Source of the DNA: Leishmania donovani
Taxonomy: Eukaryota; Euglenozoa; Kinetoplastea; Trypanosomatida; Trypanosomatidae
Length of the DNA stretch: 64,000 nucleotides
Reading direction: 5' to 3'
Assembly: GCF_000227135.1 (NCBI RefSeq)
Contig: NC_018250.1
Span: forward strand, 1 to 64,000
Shown in pieces: positions 1 through 8,891 of the stretch (its first letter is position 1; each line of letters opens with the position of its first letter). The notes under the pieces are model-generated. The model had not been told where the DNA came from. It did no database searches and saw nothing but the letters and a program-made list of their open reading frames with translations. The translations under genes and the position numbers were made by a program.

Positions 1-30
1 AAAACCCTAACCCTAACCCTAACCCTAACC
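1..30. repeat. Telomere repeat tract, terminal block
   Basis: About four copies of the hexamer CCCTAA start the window. On the + strand at a left end this is the expected orientation (TTAGGG runs toward the chromosome end on the other strand). It marks the window start as a true or near-true chromosome terminus, since more telomeric repeats normally extend beyond it. Confidence 0.97.
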
Positions 31-104
31 AGTACACCAGTACACCGTCACGCCCCCGTCCTGTTGGAGAGGGTGTCGCTGTGCAAGGAATCAGTGGAGA
101 GAAA
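31..104. repeat. Subtelomeric block between telomere repeat tracts
   Basis: A 74-bp non-telomeric block separates two hexamer tracts. It begins with two tandem copies of the octamer CCAGTACA (29-44, overlapping the last telomeric bases), followed by a GC-rich unique stretch. Leishmania chromosome ends are known to carry a conserved telomere-associated sequence (LCTAS) of about 100 bp that alternates with hexamers. The position and size fit that; the assignment to LCTAS is inference because I cannot align it here. Confidence 0.7.
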
Positions 105-146
105 AACCCTAACCCTAACCCTAACCCTAACCCTAACCCTAACCCC
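105..146. repeat. Telomere repeat tract, internal block
   Basis: A second run of about six CCCTAA hexamers lies internal to the 74-bp subtelomeric block and ends in a run of C. A lone degenerate hexamer follows at about 171-176. This nested arrangement is typical of kinetoplastid chromosome ends. Confidence 0.95.
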
Positions 147-2244
147 CCCCTCGCCCGCAAACATAAACATACCCTAACACGTACGGACGCGAACACATAA
201 TGTAGCCGAGGTGTTGAATTCAATTCTAACATGCACGAAATGAGCATACTCGTTAATGCTTACATGTGGCCGAGGTCTTTGGTGGAGCAGTGTGGACGAT
301 GGCGGTGATCACGTCGCCCTTAATGATCGCAACTCCCGAGCAATGGCAACACCATCGTGTTCGGCAGCTTTTTTATCAGCGGTAGCGGAGCAAAAAGGCG
401 GCTTTCGACGGTCACACATTTTGAAGGAGGGAGTTAGCCCTTCCCAATGACTCTGCGTTTCAAAGCGTAATCGTAGGATGCTGATGTTTGGAGTGTGGGC
501 TCTGGGGAATGAATGTAATTATGGAGTGAGTGCGGAGTTCCTTCATTAGGAAGGCCCCGCCTTTTGTTTTGGATAGAAAGGAGGTTCTTAATGCAACACG
601 AGTTGGCTGCCACTGTCTCATGCTGGTGGAAATACTTGTCCTTCGGTGGGGGGCAGCCCCGCGCACACAGCACAGAAGGCATAAGATGCATTTTATTTAT
701 GGCGAACGTTGCTTCACACGGTCATGATCTAACTCTTTGGAGCTCCACCTTGCGTTACTGAGTGCGCCGGCCAACTTTCAGCTGATCCTGTAGACCGCCA
801 ATGTTTTTTGGAAGTGTGTAACGCGGGTGGAAAGAAGCAGGTGATCTATTTAAGGCGATTGTTTGCCGAGAATCTGCCGACTACTACCGTGTTAGCCGCT
901 GCAGGTCGTGTTCGCGAAACGCTGTCGAGCTTCGGAGGGCAGACATTATCGGCGATAGATCGCTTTCGTCGTTCTTTGTCGCGTGTACTTCAACCTTGTG
1001 ATTAGTGCGGGCGGTGTGTAGTCGGCGGGACGTGGGGGATCGAGGGGTGTTTCTTGCGGCACAGGGAATGGTGGAGCTGTCACTATTCGGAGTGCTGTTG
1101 TGTCAGTAGAGAGTTTTTGAAGGTATGTTTGAGAAAGACAAACTGGCACTCGTTGGTGACGGTCAACCGCGTTTGTCGTCTGTCTTCCGTTCCTTGCATT
1201 AGATAGCGCAAGGATGGCGAGAAGTGAGGTTCAGGGGGATCTTTTTATGTGGAGGAGGTTCTGTGTTCTGTCAGAAAACTACAACATGGCGGAAAGCAAG
1301 TGGTGATGGGGTGTCTGCAGTGCGATGAGGCGTAGCATAAATCTGATGGAAGACGAGATGAAGCGAAAAAGGCATCCCATTCGCCCATCGACACTGTATA
1401 TTTTATGTGGACGTTAAGCATACGAATTGTCGTAGTGAATTGATTTATATCTGCATAGGAAGGCTTTCTTTGCAGGAGTTCCCATGCTGGCGCTCATGCC
1501 GTTAACCTTTATACGGCTGCCATTTCGACTCGGCCACGGTAAATGCTGCTGGCCATTTTTTTTTTGCGGGTACCCCCCCCCAAACACACACACAGATCCT
1601 TTTTTTTCTTTCCCCTCTCTCAAACATTTTCTGCCTGTCTGCGGTTCTCTAAAATTGTCTCGAGCAGAAGGAGGGAGGGATCTTGGTGAAAGTGTATGTT
1701 TCTGAGAAATGGCGGAGAATTCAACTACTGAGAACTGGGCTATCCCTTGGAGAGCATATTGTGGATGTGCAAGAACGGTGTCATGTTGTTTCCGGCCAGG
1801 GGAGCTTTGAAGAGAGAAAGGTATGTTCCAGTGGCTCCCTAGCCTTTGACGCTCTTTTCTGCTGTTGTGTAAAGTGTAGTGTGCCCTGTTGATCACTACC
1901 ATGAAACAACTGATAGGTGCTTTGGTTTCGGACAGACGTGTCGCCGCACAGCGCTGATAATTCCGGATAAGCGTGAAGCAGGGACGCCGGGGCATGGTGG
2001 AAGGTGCAGCACGAGGGTGATGCTTCCTCTTCCTCTAAGCACTTCATTTTCTTCCGCTTTCTTCTTCACCCTCTCTTATTATGATATTCGCATCGAGTAG
2101 CCTCTCACATTTCGGTGCACGATAACCGGTGCCGCTGTACATCTTCGAGGTGGTTGTGTGGTATGCTCACAGTCTTTGTTTATCGGTGCTAGACCGCTGC
2201 CTGTGAGGCTTGTACAGGGATTCGACCGTTTTCCAACGTATACA
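147..2244. other. Subtelomeric region without a convincing gene
   Basis: About 2.1 kb of moderately AT-richer DNA. Reading frames here are short. The only stretch that reads somewhat like protein is 808-1008 on the + strand (65 codons, no ATG start), which may be a decayed fragment. Purine/pyrimidine tracts occur at 1555-1625 and 2025-2080; the latter, followed by AGs near 2096-2100, is the likely trans-splice region for the gene at 2245. A 9-codon upstream ORF starts at 2163. No tRNA or known element was recognised. Confidence 0.6.
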
Positions 2245-4086
2245 ATGTGGGATCCTCTCAGCTACATCTATCAGGCCGTTGGGTCGAAGTATACGGAAAG
2301 CAGCTGTGTGACGCTTCCCTCGTTTTACGAGTACACCACCCGCCCCTTTCTGCTGAGCAAGGAGGAAGAGCAGCTACGTTCTAAAATGGCCGCGGAAAGG
2401 GTAGCTTGGAAGTCGCTGTCTCTCTCCTTTTGTGGCAACGACTACGCAGCACACTACTGCAGCGACCGAGGCGCCGAAGAGTTTGTGGAGAATGTGAGGG
2501 TCGTTGTGAAGAGCATCGAAGATGACGTCACCAGGGGCGAGAGCATCTTTTCTGGCTTTCTGGAGCAGGTAGACAAGCTCCAAAAATCAAGCAGAGGTGC
2601 TTTGGCGGACATTGTGTTCGAAAAGGATGTCTCTGTGGACACTTTGTATACGCGCGAGGCGTTCCTGTGCTTTGAGCTTCGAAAAAGGCTTCGTGTTCCT
2701 GTAGCTGTATCGACACTGCTGTTGGAGCGGGGCAGTTTCCATTTTTTGATCAAGGGCGAAGTCTGTACTGTTCCCATGGCTGCGATGATCGACAGTGACG
2801 GCGCCCCTGTGCATTACGAGGGCATCGTGTTAGAGTCTGACATACTCTGCTGCAGCAATGGAATCTGCAGAAGTGGTAGGGATTCAAAGGACCGCTGCTT
2901 TGTCACTGTCTTGTCAGCGGACGCAATGGGCTGCGCAGCAGGTCTGTTGTCAGCGGAGGCTGTAGTGGGAGATGAGTATGTGGAAAAGGCTCTGCGAACA
3001 CTGGTGGATGCTGGTGTACTTGTCTGTTTTTCTTCCGTATGCAACGATGGCTGTGTGTACCAATACGAGCAGCATGCAAAGGAGAGCGATAGCTCTGCGC
3101 TGGCCGTGGCAGCTCAGCATTACGCTGCGGCACATCGTACTCGCGTAGTTCGCTGCAGCAGAAACGCGGATGCGATGCACCTTCTGAATGCCGATTCGAG
3201 CAAATGTATGCCGCGGGATGTGGCAGCTCTCGATTTGGCTTTGCATTGTCCAACGTTAGTGGCCACCATGAAAACTGTGTCTGGGCCTTCGTACTTCGAA
3301 GTGGTGCGTCGTTTTTCGCTGGTTGGTGTCTTGGATGGGCCTCTACTTCTTTCCATCGCGCACGACAGCCCATTGCATAACAACGTTCTCAAACATGGTG
3401 ACACGATACTTCTTTTTCATTTTGCTGACCACGATGTATGGAAAAACGGTCAGTCGCGTCACTGGCTTGTCCCTGCCAGGTGCGACGCTCTTAAAACTAA
3501 AGCGGGATGCTTTTCTGTGCCCCGCTGCTGTCCGGTAGCTGGGGTGCTTCTGTTCACAACAGAAAGGAGCTTTTCAGCTGGTGATAGTGCAGTAGTTGTT
3601 GGGAAGGTAACAGATGCAAACCGCACGGAGGAGCCCTTGTGCGCACCCCTTTCGTTGTGCTCTTCCTTGTTTCACTACACACCGTTTGTGTGCAAATTTC
3701 TTCATCGGCAGCACGGTCCTATCGGTTTTGTCGGCTTTTCGTTTTCGTTCTGCAGCACTACTCCTCTGTTGGCTATCGCGTTGCTTCCTCTTCATGTCAA
3801 TGACTTCATCAGCTCCGAAACGGATGTGGATCCGACGGTAGTGCTCTTTTTCTTTCGTCGAGAGTACAACGGGTTTTCAGTGCGTACGTACCCGTACTTC
3901 ACTGATGCGCTGCCGTGCCCTCTCCATTGTTTGACTGAGGAGAAGACGAGCTTGGTTGCAGGTACAGCGACTTGTCGTCTACTTCAGGTGGAATCGCTAC
4001 TTGCTGAATCGAGCACGTTTATGATATTATCTGTGAGCCAAATCGCCTTTGACGGATGTGAAATTTTGCAGTTTGGGAAATGCTGA
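2245..4086 (+). CDS. Hypothetical protein, first gene from the telomere
   Basis: A 613-residue protein I do not recognise. The first in-frame ATG gives MWDPLSYIYQAVG; the open frame extends upstream to 2158 but without an ATG. The N-terminal third is mixed-charge and helical-looking; the rest alternates short beta-like hydrophobic stretches with unusually many cysteines. No signal peptide, long transmembrane helix or familiar catalytic motif is visible. It is the most telomere-proximal gene of the unit. Its codon use (GC-rich third positions, though weaker than downstream genes) supports a real gene. The gene at 7651 is similarly Cys-rich and beta-like, but I cannot show that they are related. 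Confidence 0.85.
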   Translation: MWDPLSYIYQAVGSKYTESSCVTLPSFYEYTTRPFLLSKEEEQLRSKMAAERVAWKSLSLSFCGNDYAAHYCSDRGAEEFVENVRVVVKSIEDDVTRGESIFSGFLEQVDKLQKSSRGALADIVFEKDVSVDTLYTREAFLCFELRKRLRVPVAVSTLLLERGSFHFLIKGEVCTVPMAAMIDSDGAPVHYEGIVLESDILCCSNGICRSGRDSKDRCFVTVLSADAMGCAAGLLSAEAVVGDEYVEKALRTLVDAGVLVCFSSVCNDGCVYQYEQHAKESDSSALAVAAQHYAAAHRTRVVRCSRNADAMHLLNADSSKCMPRDVAALDLALHCPTLVATMKTVSGPSYFEVVRRFSLVGVLDGPLLLSIAHDSPLHNNVLKHGDTILLFHFADHDVWKNGQSRHWLVPARCDALKTKAGCFSVPRCCPVAGVLLFTTERSFSAGDSAVVVGKVTDANRTEEPLCAPLSLCSSLFHYTPFVCKFLHRQHGPIGFVGFSFSFCSTTPLLAIALLPLHVNDFISSETDVDPTVVLFFFRREYNGFSVRTYPYFTDALPCPLHCLTEEKTSLVAGTATCRLLQVESLLAESSTFMILSVSQIAFDGCEILQFGKC

Positions 4087-4492
4087 GCAGTAACAGTCAT
4101 TTCGTCAACTCTACTGTGTACAAAACTTTTCCAAGATGATTATCAAAAGAGATGAACCGAGTTTTCGGCTTTTAAGGTATTCCATGGAAAGAAATCCTGT
4201 GCTCTATGCTTATCATGTCGAAAGGGAACAAAAAAAAAATGATTCTCTCGAATGTGCGCGGCCTTCTGCTAGGAAAACTAAAACGAATTGCGGTGCCCGC
4301 TTATCTCTTGTTTTTTACTATTCTTATTTTCGGTGCTTTACGTTCTTAGTTTTCTCTGTGAAGACTTTCTGTATGTATTCTCTGAGGGCTATCATGTTAC
4401 TAAGGCTTGGAGGATCGTGTACGGATGTCGCGATGTAGAGAGACTCTTATTCAGAGATTGTTTTTTCAGCAGACGCAATCCAATCCTAGATC
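4087..4492. other. Intergenic, AT-richer spacer
   Basis: No gene seen. It contains an A run near 4229-4237 and T-rich tracts at 4310-4375. A compact acceptor-like signal (TTTTTTCAG, AG at 4468-4469) lies 24 bp before the ATG at 4493. Confidence 0.5.
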
Positions 4493-4781
4493 ATGAGTCG
4501 AAGCTTACGCAGCCCGGCCTGGCACACCTTCATCCGCGTGGGGCAAAGTAGCGAGATATAGGCTCCTCACTATGGTGCTCAGAGAAGATGATGAAACCGT
4601 GGACCCTGCCGCGAACTGCACCCACGAGCCGTTTTGGATGCTAACTGGCACCAATTCCCCTATTAGGCGGTTCGAAGACCGGTGCATTGTCGTCGGTGTG
4701 GCGCAGGCTCTCCAAACCATTAGCGAGGGAGCACTAGGCGAGATGTGGTTGAGTGATATTGGCATCGCGACTGCTATGTAG
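4493..4781 (+). pseudogene. Small frame-broken ORF (about 95 codons)
   Basis: A strong trans-splice acceptor (AG at 4468-4469) is followed by an ATG at 4493 opening a basic, mitochondrial-presequence-like frame (MSRSLRSPAWHTFIRVG) that stops at 4559-4561. The +1 frame is open from 4497 and reads on as KVARYRLLTMVLREDDET through to a stop at 4779-4781, ending LSDIGIATAM. The second half looks coding by composition. A single-base indel near 4530-4548 (GTGGGGCAAAG) would unite them. Alternatives are a 22-codon upstream ORF before a separate 69-residue protein starting at ATG 4572, or chance. Function is unknown. It could be a sequencing error, a decayed gene or a true small gene. Confidence 0.4.
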
Positions 4782-5697
4782 ATGGTGGAAGTGTGTTCTT
4801 TTTCGCATGGCGCCGGAACGGAACACTACCGAGGACATGGCCACCGGACATAGGCAGAAAAGCATCTGTTTGACCTTCTCGCGTCGTAGGCGCTTGGCTC
4901 ATTTCGCACCAGAAGTGGGTCGCTGCTGTCCACGATAGAGTCTCTTTTCTCTGTCGGAGTGTGGTGGCTCTGGCCGCTCGCCACTATCTTGAGGTGTGGA
5001 TCGTCATCAGGAGGCGTAATGTGTATACTAACGCACACAACAGATAAGAAACAAGCATAAAACCGGTAATGATTATCGCTGCCCGTCACGCTCTGCGGAA
5101 ATGGTTGTGTTTTACATTGTGGTAGGATCCAAGAGACTATGCAACGACTGGAATGTAGTGGCTTACACTTCCTCATCAGAGGGTGTAACTGTTTTGATCG
5201 CCTTCTTCTCTTCCGTATCTCTCGTCTCTGGTAATCTTGATTTCATCATTCACCCACGTGCACATTGACAATGGGAGGTGAATTAGCGAAACGTGCGAGT
5301 CGTATGTGTACCATTGGAACGAATCTCGAGACCGAAGAGGTTGTTACCGCGACAAATTGAGAGACTCGAAAGCGAAGCCGAAAAGGCTTCTTTGTTTTCT
5401 TTTTTGTTTGTGTTTTTGGAACCCTTTTTAGTTCGGTGAGGACGACGACCGGAAAAAGAGGGCGGAAGTGTGGAGCAAGCGGCAATTTCAGGTGCATATA
5501 CTTGAAGATCAAGCGCAGGAGAGCGTTGTGATATCTCAAACTCTGAGGAAACTTTCGTGAGCGCTCCAGAAGCTGACTTTTTTTTTTCGTCGGTTGGCAA
5601 GCCAGGTCGAGCTGACCGTAGAGCTAGCGCGTTTTTTTTTTCGCTTCGCCATCTCATAGGAATTGTTGGCGTTGGCGAAAAAAAAAGGGCAGAAAAG
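4782..5697. other. Intergenic spacer
   Basis: No gene seen. It has T-runs at 5579-5586 and 5632-5641 followed by an acceptor-like CTCATAG (AG at 5658-5659), the likely spliced-leader site for the gene at 5698, and an A-run (5680-5688) in the predicted 5' UTR. Confidence 0.55.
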
Positions 5698-6999
5698 ATG
5701 TCCGTTGATTTTCTCAACTCAGTTGAGAGGTCGCGGCTACTGGATGCTCTCTTTGACAATACCTCTTCCTTCGGCACATTGTCAAAGAGGTTTCGGGACA
5801 ACTTTCAGCCAGCTCGGTACTCCGCCGTGTGCTGTGAGATGGGGCAGATGTGCAAGGAGTTCGTAGCGTCGGCGGAGGCCACGGGTCTCATCGCTTCTCT
5901 GTATATTGTGGATTACATGAGGAAGCAAGACAACGTGGCGGCGAAGTCGACATTTTACGACGTGCTAATAGAGCTGGAGCATGCTATTCGGAGAGACATG
6001 TTTGTCGTTGAGCAGATCAAGTACACAACGAAGGAGTCGAAAGAGGGCAAGAAGAGCCTGGAGGCCACCCGCGCAGAGGTGTTCCGCATTCATTGCGCAG
6101 CAAAGGTGTTTGCGTTCCAGCTGCTTGGAGACACGGTTGCAGATGATGAGAAAGTTGTGTCGTATGCTTCGAAGAAACAGGATTCTATTGATGAGGCTCT
6201 TAACGCGTGGGAGAAGGCGAGCATCAAGATCAAGGAGCCGATGGCGGACATTGAGCACTGCTGGGTCGCAAAGCACGAGAAGCAGCAGTGCGGCTCGTTG
6301 TACGAGACGGCCGCTGTGTTTGATGAGCAGCCGAACAAACTGTTTGCGTTACTTCTCCCATCGGTAACAGCAAAGCTACCGATGCTGCCTATGCAGGAAG
6401 GTGAACTGCAGTATCTGCTACCCGGAAAGTCTGCAATGCTTCTTCTCGACAGTGCTCCACCAAGCGAAGGATGGATGATCTCCAAGAGACTGCTTGTAGA
6501 GGCGCGCAAGTCGAAACTCTCTAAGGATGACGAGCAGACGCTGCTTGGGCTGCTGAACGAGTCGCTTGTGTCGCGTTTAGGTGTTTCCCCGCAGCAGCTG
6601 AGTGAGCTAGCGACGCATAGTCCAGAGGTTTGTGCCTCTGTGCTGCTAAAGGTTCCGTCGGGCTCAGCAGGGGCGTTTATTCAGTTTTTACTGAAGGGCA
6701 ACATCCCGGAGGATAACATGCAGGCGATTCTACTTCGAGCGTCGTCCGTCCTGCAGCAGGTCAACGTGCGAACCTTCATTTCTACCATGCTCCACAAGCT
6801 CAAGGAAAGATGTGGGCTGCCTTCTGCTGCGGAGAGCTTGAAGAGTTTTGCGGTGACTCTTCATCAGCTGGTGATGAAGGCCGCAAAGGAGAATAGAGAG
6901 ATTTTTATAGCCGACACGTTTCGCGCGGATCTGGAGCAGCTGTTTCAGTCCAGCAACATCCCGGAAGTGAAGAACAGATGGGAGGAAATGAAGCGGTAG
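5698..6999 (+). CDS. NOT11: CNOT11/C2ORF29-like subunit of the CCR4-NOT complex
   Basis: A 433-residue, largely helical protein without signal or membrane segments. The C-terminal half (about residues 280-430) shows the pattern of the C2ORF29/CNOT11 domain: a helix with 'L..LATHSPEVCASVLLK', a helical stretch ending in 'IPEDNMQAILLRASS', then 'FISTMLHKLKE' and a terminal helix ending near 'NNIPEVKNRWEEMKR'-like sequence. CNOT11 pairs with CNOT10 on the NOT1 scaffold of the cytoplasmic deadenylase. From memory, a T. brucei NOT11 gene lies on chromosome 8 just upstream of the mitochondrial peroxiredoxin, the same relative place as here. ATG 5698 is the first ATG after the predicted splice acceptor. 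The call rests on motif pattern plus remembered synteny, not an alignment. Confidence 0.65.
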   Translation: MSVDFLNSVERSRLLDALFDNTSSFGTLSKRFRDNFQPARYSAVCCEMGQMCKEFVASAEATGLIASLYIVDYMRKQDNVAAKSTFYDVLIELEHAIRRDMFVVEQIKYTTKESKEGKKSLEATRAEVFRIHCAAKVFAFQLLGDTVADDEKVVSYASKKQDSIDEALNAWEKASIKIKEPMADIEHCWVAKHEKQQCGSLYETAAVFDEQPNKLFALLLPSVTAKLPMLPMQEGELQYLLPGKSAMLLLDSAPPSEGWMISKRLLVEARKSKLSKDDEQTLLGLLNESLVSRLGVSPQQLSELATHSPEVCASVLLKVPSGSAGAFIQFLLKGNIPEDNMQAILLRASSVLQQVNVRTFISTMLHKLKERCGLPSAAESLKSFAVTLHQLVMKAAKENREIFIADTFRADLEQLFQSSNIPEVKNRWEEMKR

Positions 7000-7650
7000 C
7001 ACTAGCTTATGCTACTGGCTGAGCTTCCCCGCTCTTCTTGTTCTCTTCTCGCAAGTGCTCCTAGTCATGCGTCCCGTTTGTTTTGATAACTTCTCTTGTA
7101 AGCTTGAGTAATCGGCCCACCGCACTTTCGTTGTCGTCTTTTTTTTTTCTGTTTTCTTTTTTTTTTTCGCTCGCGTACTTGTGCGGGTCGTCTTGTCAAC
7201 TAGCTCATCTCAGTTGGGTGAAGAGGAACAGCAATCCAAAGCAAAAAAGAGCGATGAGGTTTTGTGCAGGGATCAGAGCGGTAGTGGCCTGAAGCACTCC
7301 TGTGGATGAAGTGCAACCGTGTACTTTAACGACCAAGGTTGTTGGAGAAAGTGCGCGTTGCACTGATGGAGCAGCCCTTTGCCGTGCCGCCCAGAGCTAC
7401 AGGGCGGAGGTCAGGCGGGCGGAACTGCTAAGATGATTGGCAGGTGCTCGCGCTACCGCGTAGCGGATGCTTTGGAGGGGTGAATGCGCCTTCAATGTCC
7501 TCTTCCACTTGTTCAAGTGCTTATCATTGCTTGTTTTTTCGCTCTCACCGTCCTGCTCGAACGCACCGGGGCACCTGCGCGGCACAACATACTTTCATGT
7601 TCATGATTTCACTTTGCCGATCCCTATGTCAGCCGAAGACAGATGCGGGG
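7000..7650. other. Intergenic spacer
   Basis: No gene seen. T-runs at 7140-7170, then a second pyrimidine tract at 7500-7560 and AG at 7631-7632 (CCCTATGTCAG) that would trans-splice the gene at 7651. Confidence 0.55.
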
Positions 7651-8529
7651 ATGGCCGACGTCAAAGTAACGTTTGCATTTGTCACTCCCAGGTCCATCAA
7701 CTGCTGTGCGGCCGCGCAGTGTAATGACGAGTCGACAGTTGACGTGTCGGAGACCCTTTCAGGGGCGCCGCAGCATGATTTACGCGCTGCTATAATCAAG
7801 GTTCTGGACTACGATACTGGGCATTCTCGTGTTTTCTGCATGACGTACCCCCACGGCACTAGAATGCGGTCTGTTTGCAAGTCACTTGCAGATGCCATGG
7901 CAGCAAGTGCGGGTGAGATGGTTTGCTTTACTCCTCCTCCCATGCCTGCTGATCGTGTTTTGCGTCTGTGTGCCATGAGAGTTTTAGAGCCAGGTGACAA
8001 CGTTCCGGATGTGCTCTTCTGCCAGAAAGCTGCAGCGCCTCGTCAATGTGCAGTGGCTTTATCGAGCTGGATGCTTGTGAATGTTCTTCTTTGCGGAAAC
8101 GATGGCGTCCTTTCGGTGGGCCACCTGCCCTGCGTGGTGCAGGTGCCTGGTGCCTCCATCACAAAGGACGGTATCTGTAGCAGCTTGTGTGCCTTGCTCA
8201 GAATGGGTTTGGAATGCGAGCGGTACCTGCGAAGCTGTGCGCTGTTCTGCTGCACGGTGGAGAGAAAGAGCATCGTCTTGCGTGACCCGTTTCACGACGG
8301 CGGGTGCCCAAGCCAGGTTGCCATTATCTACGGTGCGGTCGATGTTGGGGACGTCGTGCTTGTGTCTGCGGCGTTGCCTTGCGCAGCCGTCGAAGCGAGG
8401 CCATCGGTTTTGCAGGCCGTTGTGGTGAGGCGGTTTGCAGAGGATGGAGTGACGCTGTATGATGTGAAGGAGGTGGACACTGCCGTCGTCTTGGAGGGAC
8501 TTACGTGCACACAGCTGGTGCCTCTCTAG
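7651..8529 (+). CDS. Hypothetical protein
   Basis: A 292-residue protein starting MADVKVTFAFVTPRS. The open frame continues upstream to 7444, but that part is pyrimidine-tract translation and the acceptor-like AG at 7631-7632 favours ATG 7651. The protein is rich in Cys, Val and Ala and has the look of an all-beta or alpha/beta fold, with repeated short beta-strand-like segments such as 'VGDVVLVSAALP'. No catalytic motif, membrane helix or signal is seen. I do not recognise a family. It lies between the NOT11-like and UTP15 genes. Confidence 0.8.
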   Translation: MADVKVTFAFVTPRSINCCAAAQCNDESTVDVSETLSGAPQHDLRAAIIKVLDYDTGHSRVFCMTYPHGTRMRSVCKSLADAMAASAGEMVCFTPPPMPADRVLRLCAMRVLEPGDNVPDVLFCQKAAAPRQCAVALSSWMLVNVLLCGNDGVLSVGHLPCVVQVPGASITKDGICSSLCALLRMGLECERYLRSCALFCCTVERKSIVLRDPFHDGGCPSQVAIIYGAVDVGDVVLVSAALPCAAVEARPSVLQAVVVRRFAEDGVTLYDVKEVDTAVVLEGLTCTQLVPL

Positions 8530-8891
8530 CCGCTCTGACTGTCCCTGAGAAGAGTGAACGAAAAATAATATAGACACTTCTGCTGACGCTTTTGTTGTTC
8601 TGTCAGTCTCTCTCTTTCTCGTCTCGGCCGCGGACTCGACTCCTTGTTTCTCAAAGGCGCTTCTCGATGGACATTCCGAGTGGTTGCCCTGCGGGAGTGA
8701 GCAGCGAGAACGGTGTCTGCACGCCCTCTTTTCATGCTTCTCTGCTCATCCACAGGTGCTTTTGTGCACCGTTCCCTCTGTTCCTGCTCCTTTGTTTCTT
8801 TCGTCTCTGCCTGATTGTGTGGGCACTACGGGCACCGTTGTTTGAAGCTTGCGTGGAGGAGATCGCACGACTTTCTGTTTTCCAGCACACC
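8530..8891. other. Intergenic / long 5' UTR of UTP15 with two pyrimidine tracts
   Basis: Two pyrimidine tracts with acceptor AGs are present. The first (8600-8655) precedes an in-frame ATG at 8667; the second (8775-8882) ends at AG 8884-8885 just before ATG 8892. The codons between 8667 and 8892 translate to a Phe/Leu/Cys-rich string typical of a pyrimidine tract, so the second site is taken as the real one. Confidence 0.55.

Noticed and set aside
1414..1995. 193-codon open frame on the minus strand in the subtelomere
   Set aside because: Contains translated pyrimidine and C/G runs, no family features, opposite to all other genes; composition is not coding-like.
8592..8891. Hydrophobic N-terminal extension of UTP15
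   Set aside because: Phe/Leu/Cys-rich because of the pyrimidine tract; homologues start near residue 1 of the form beginning at 8892.
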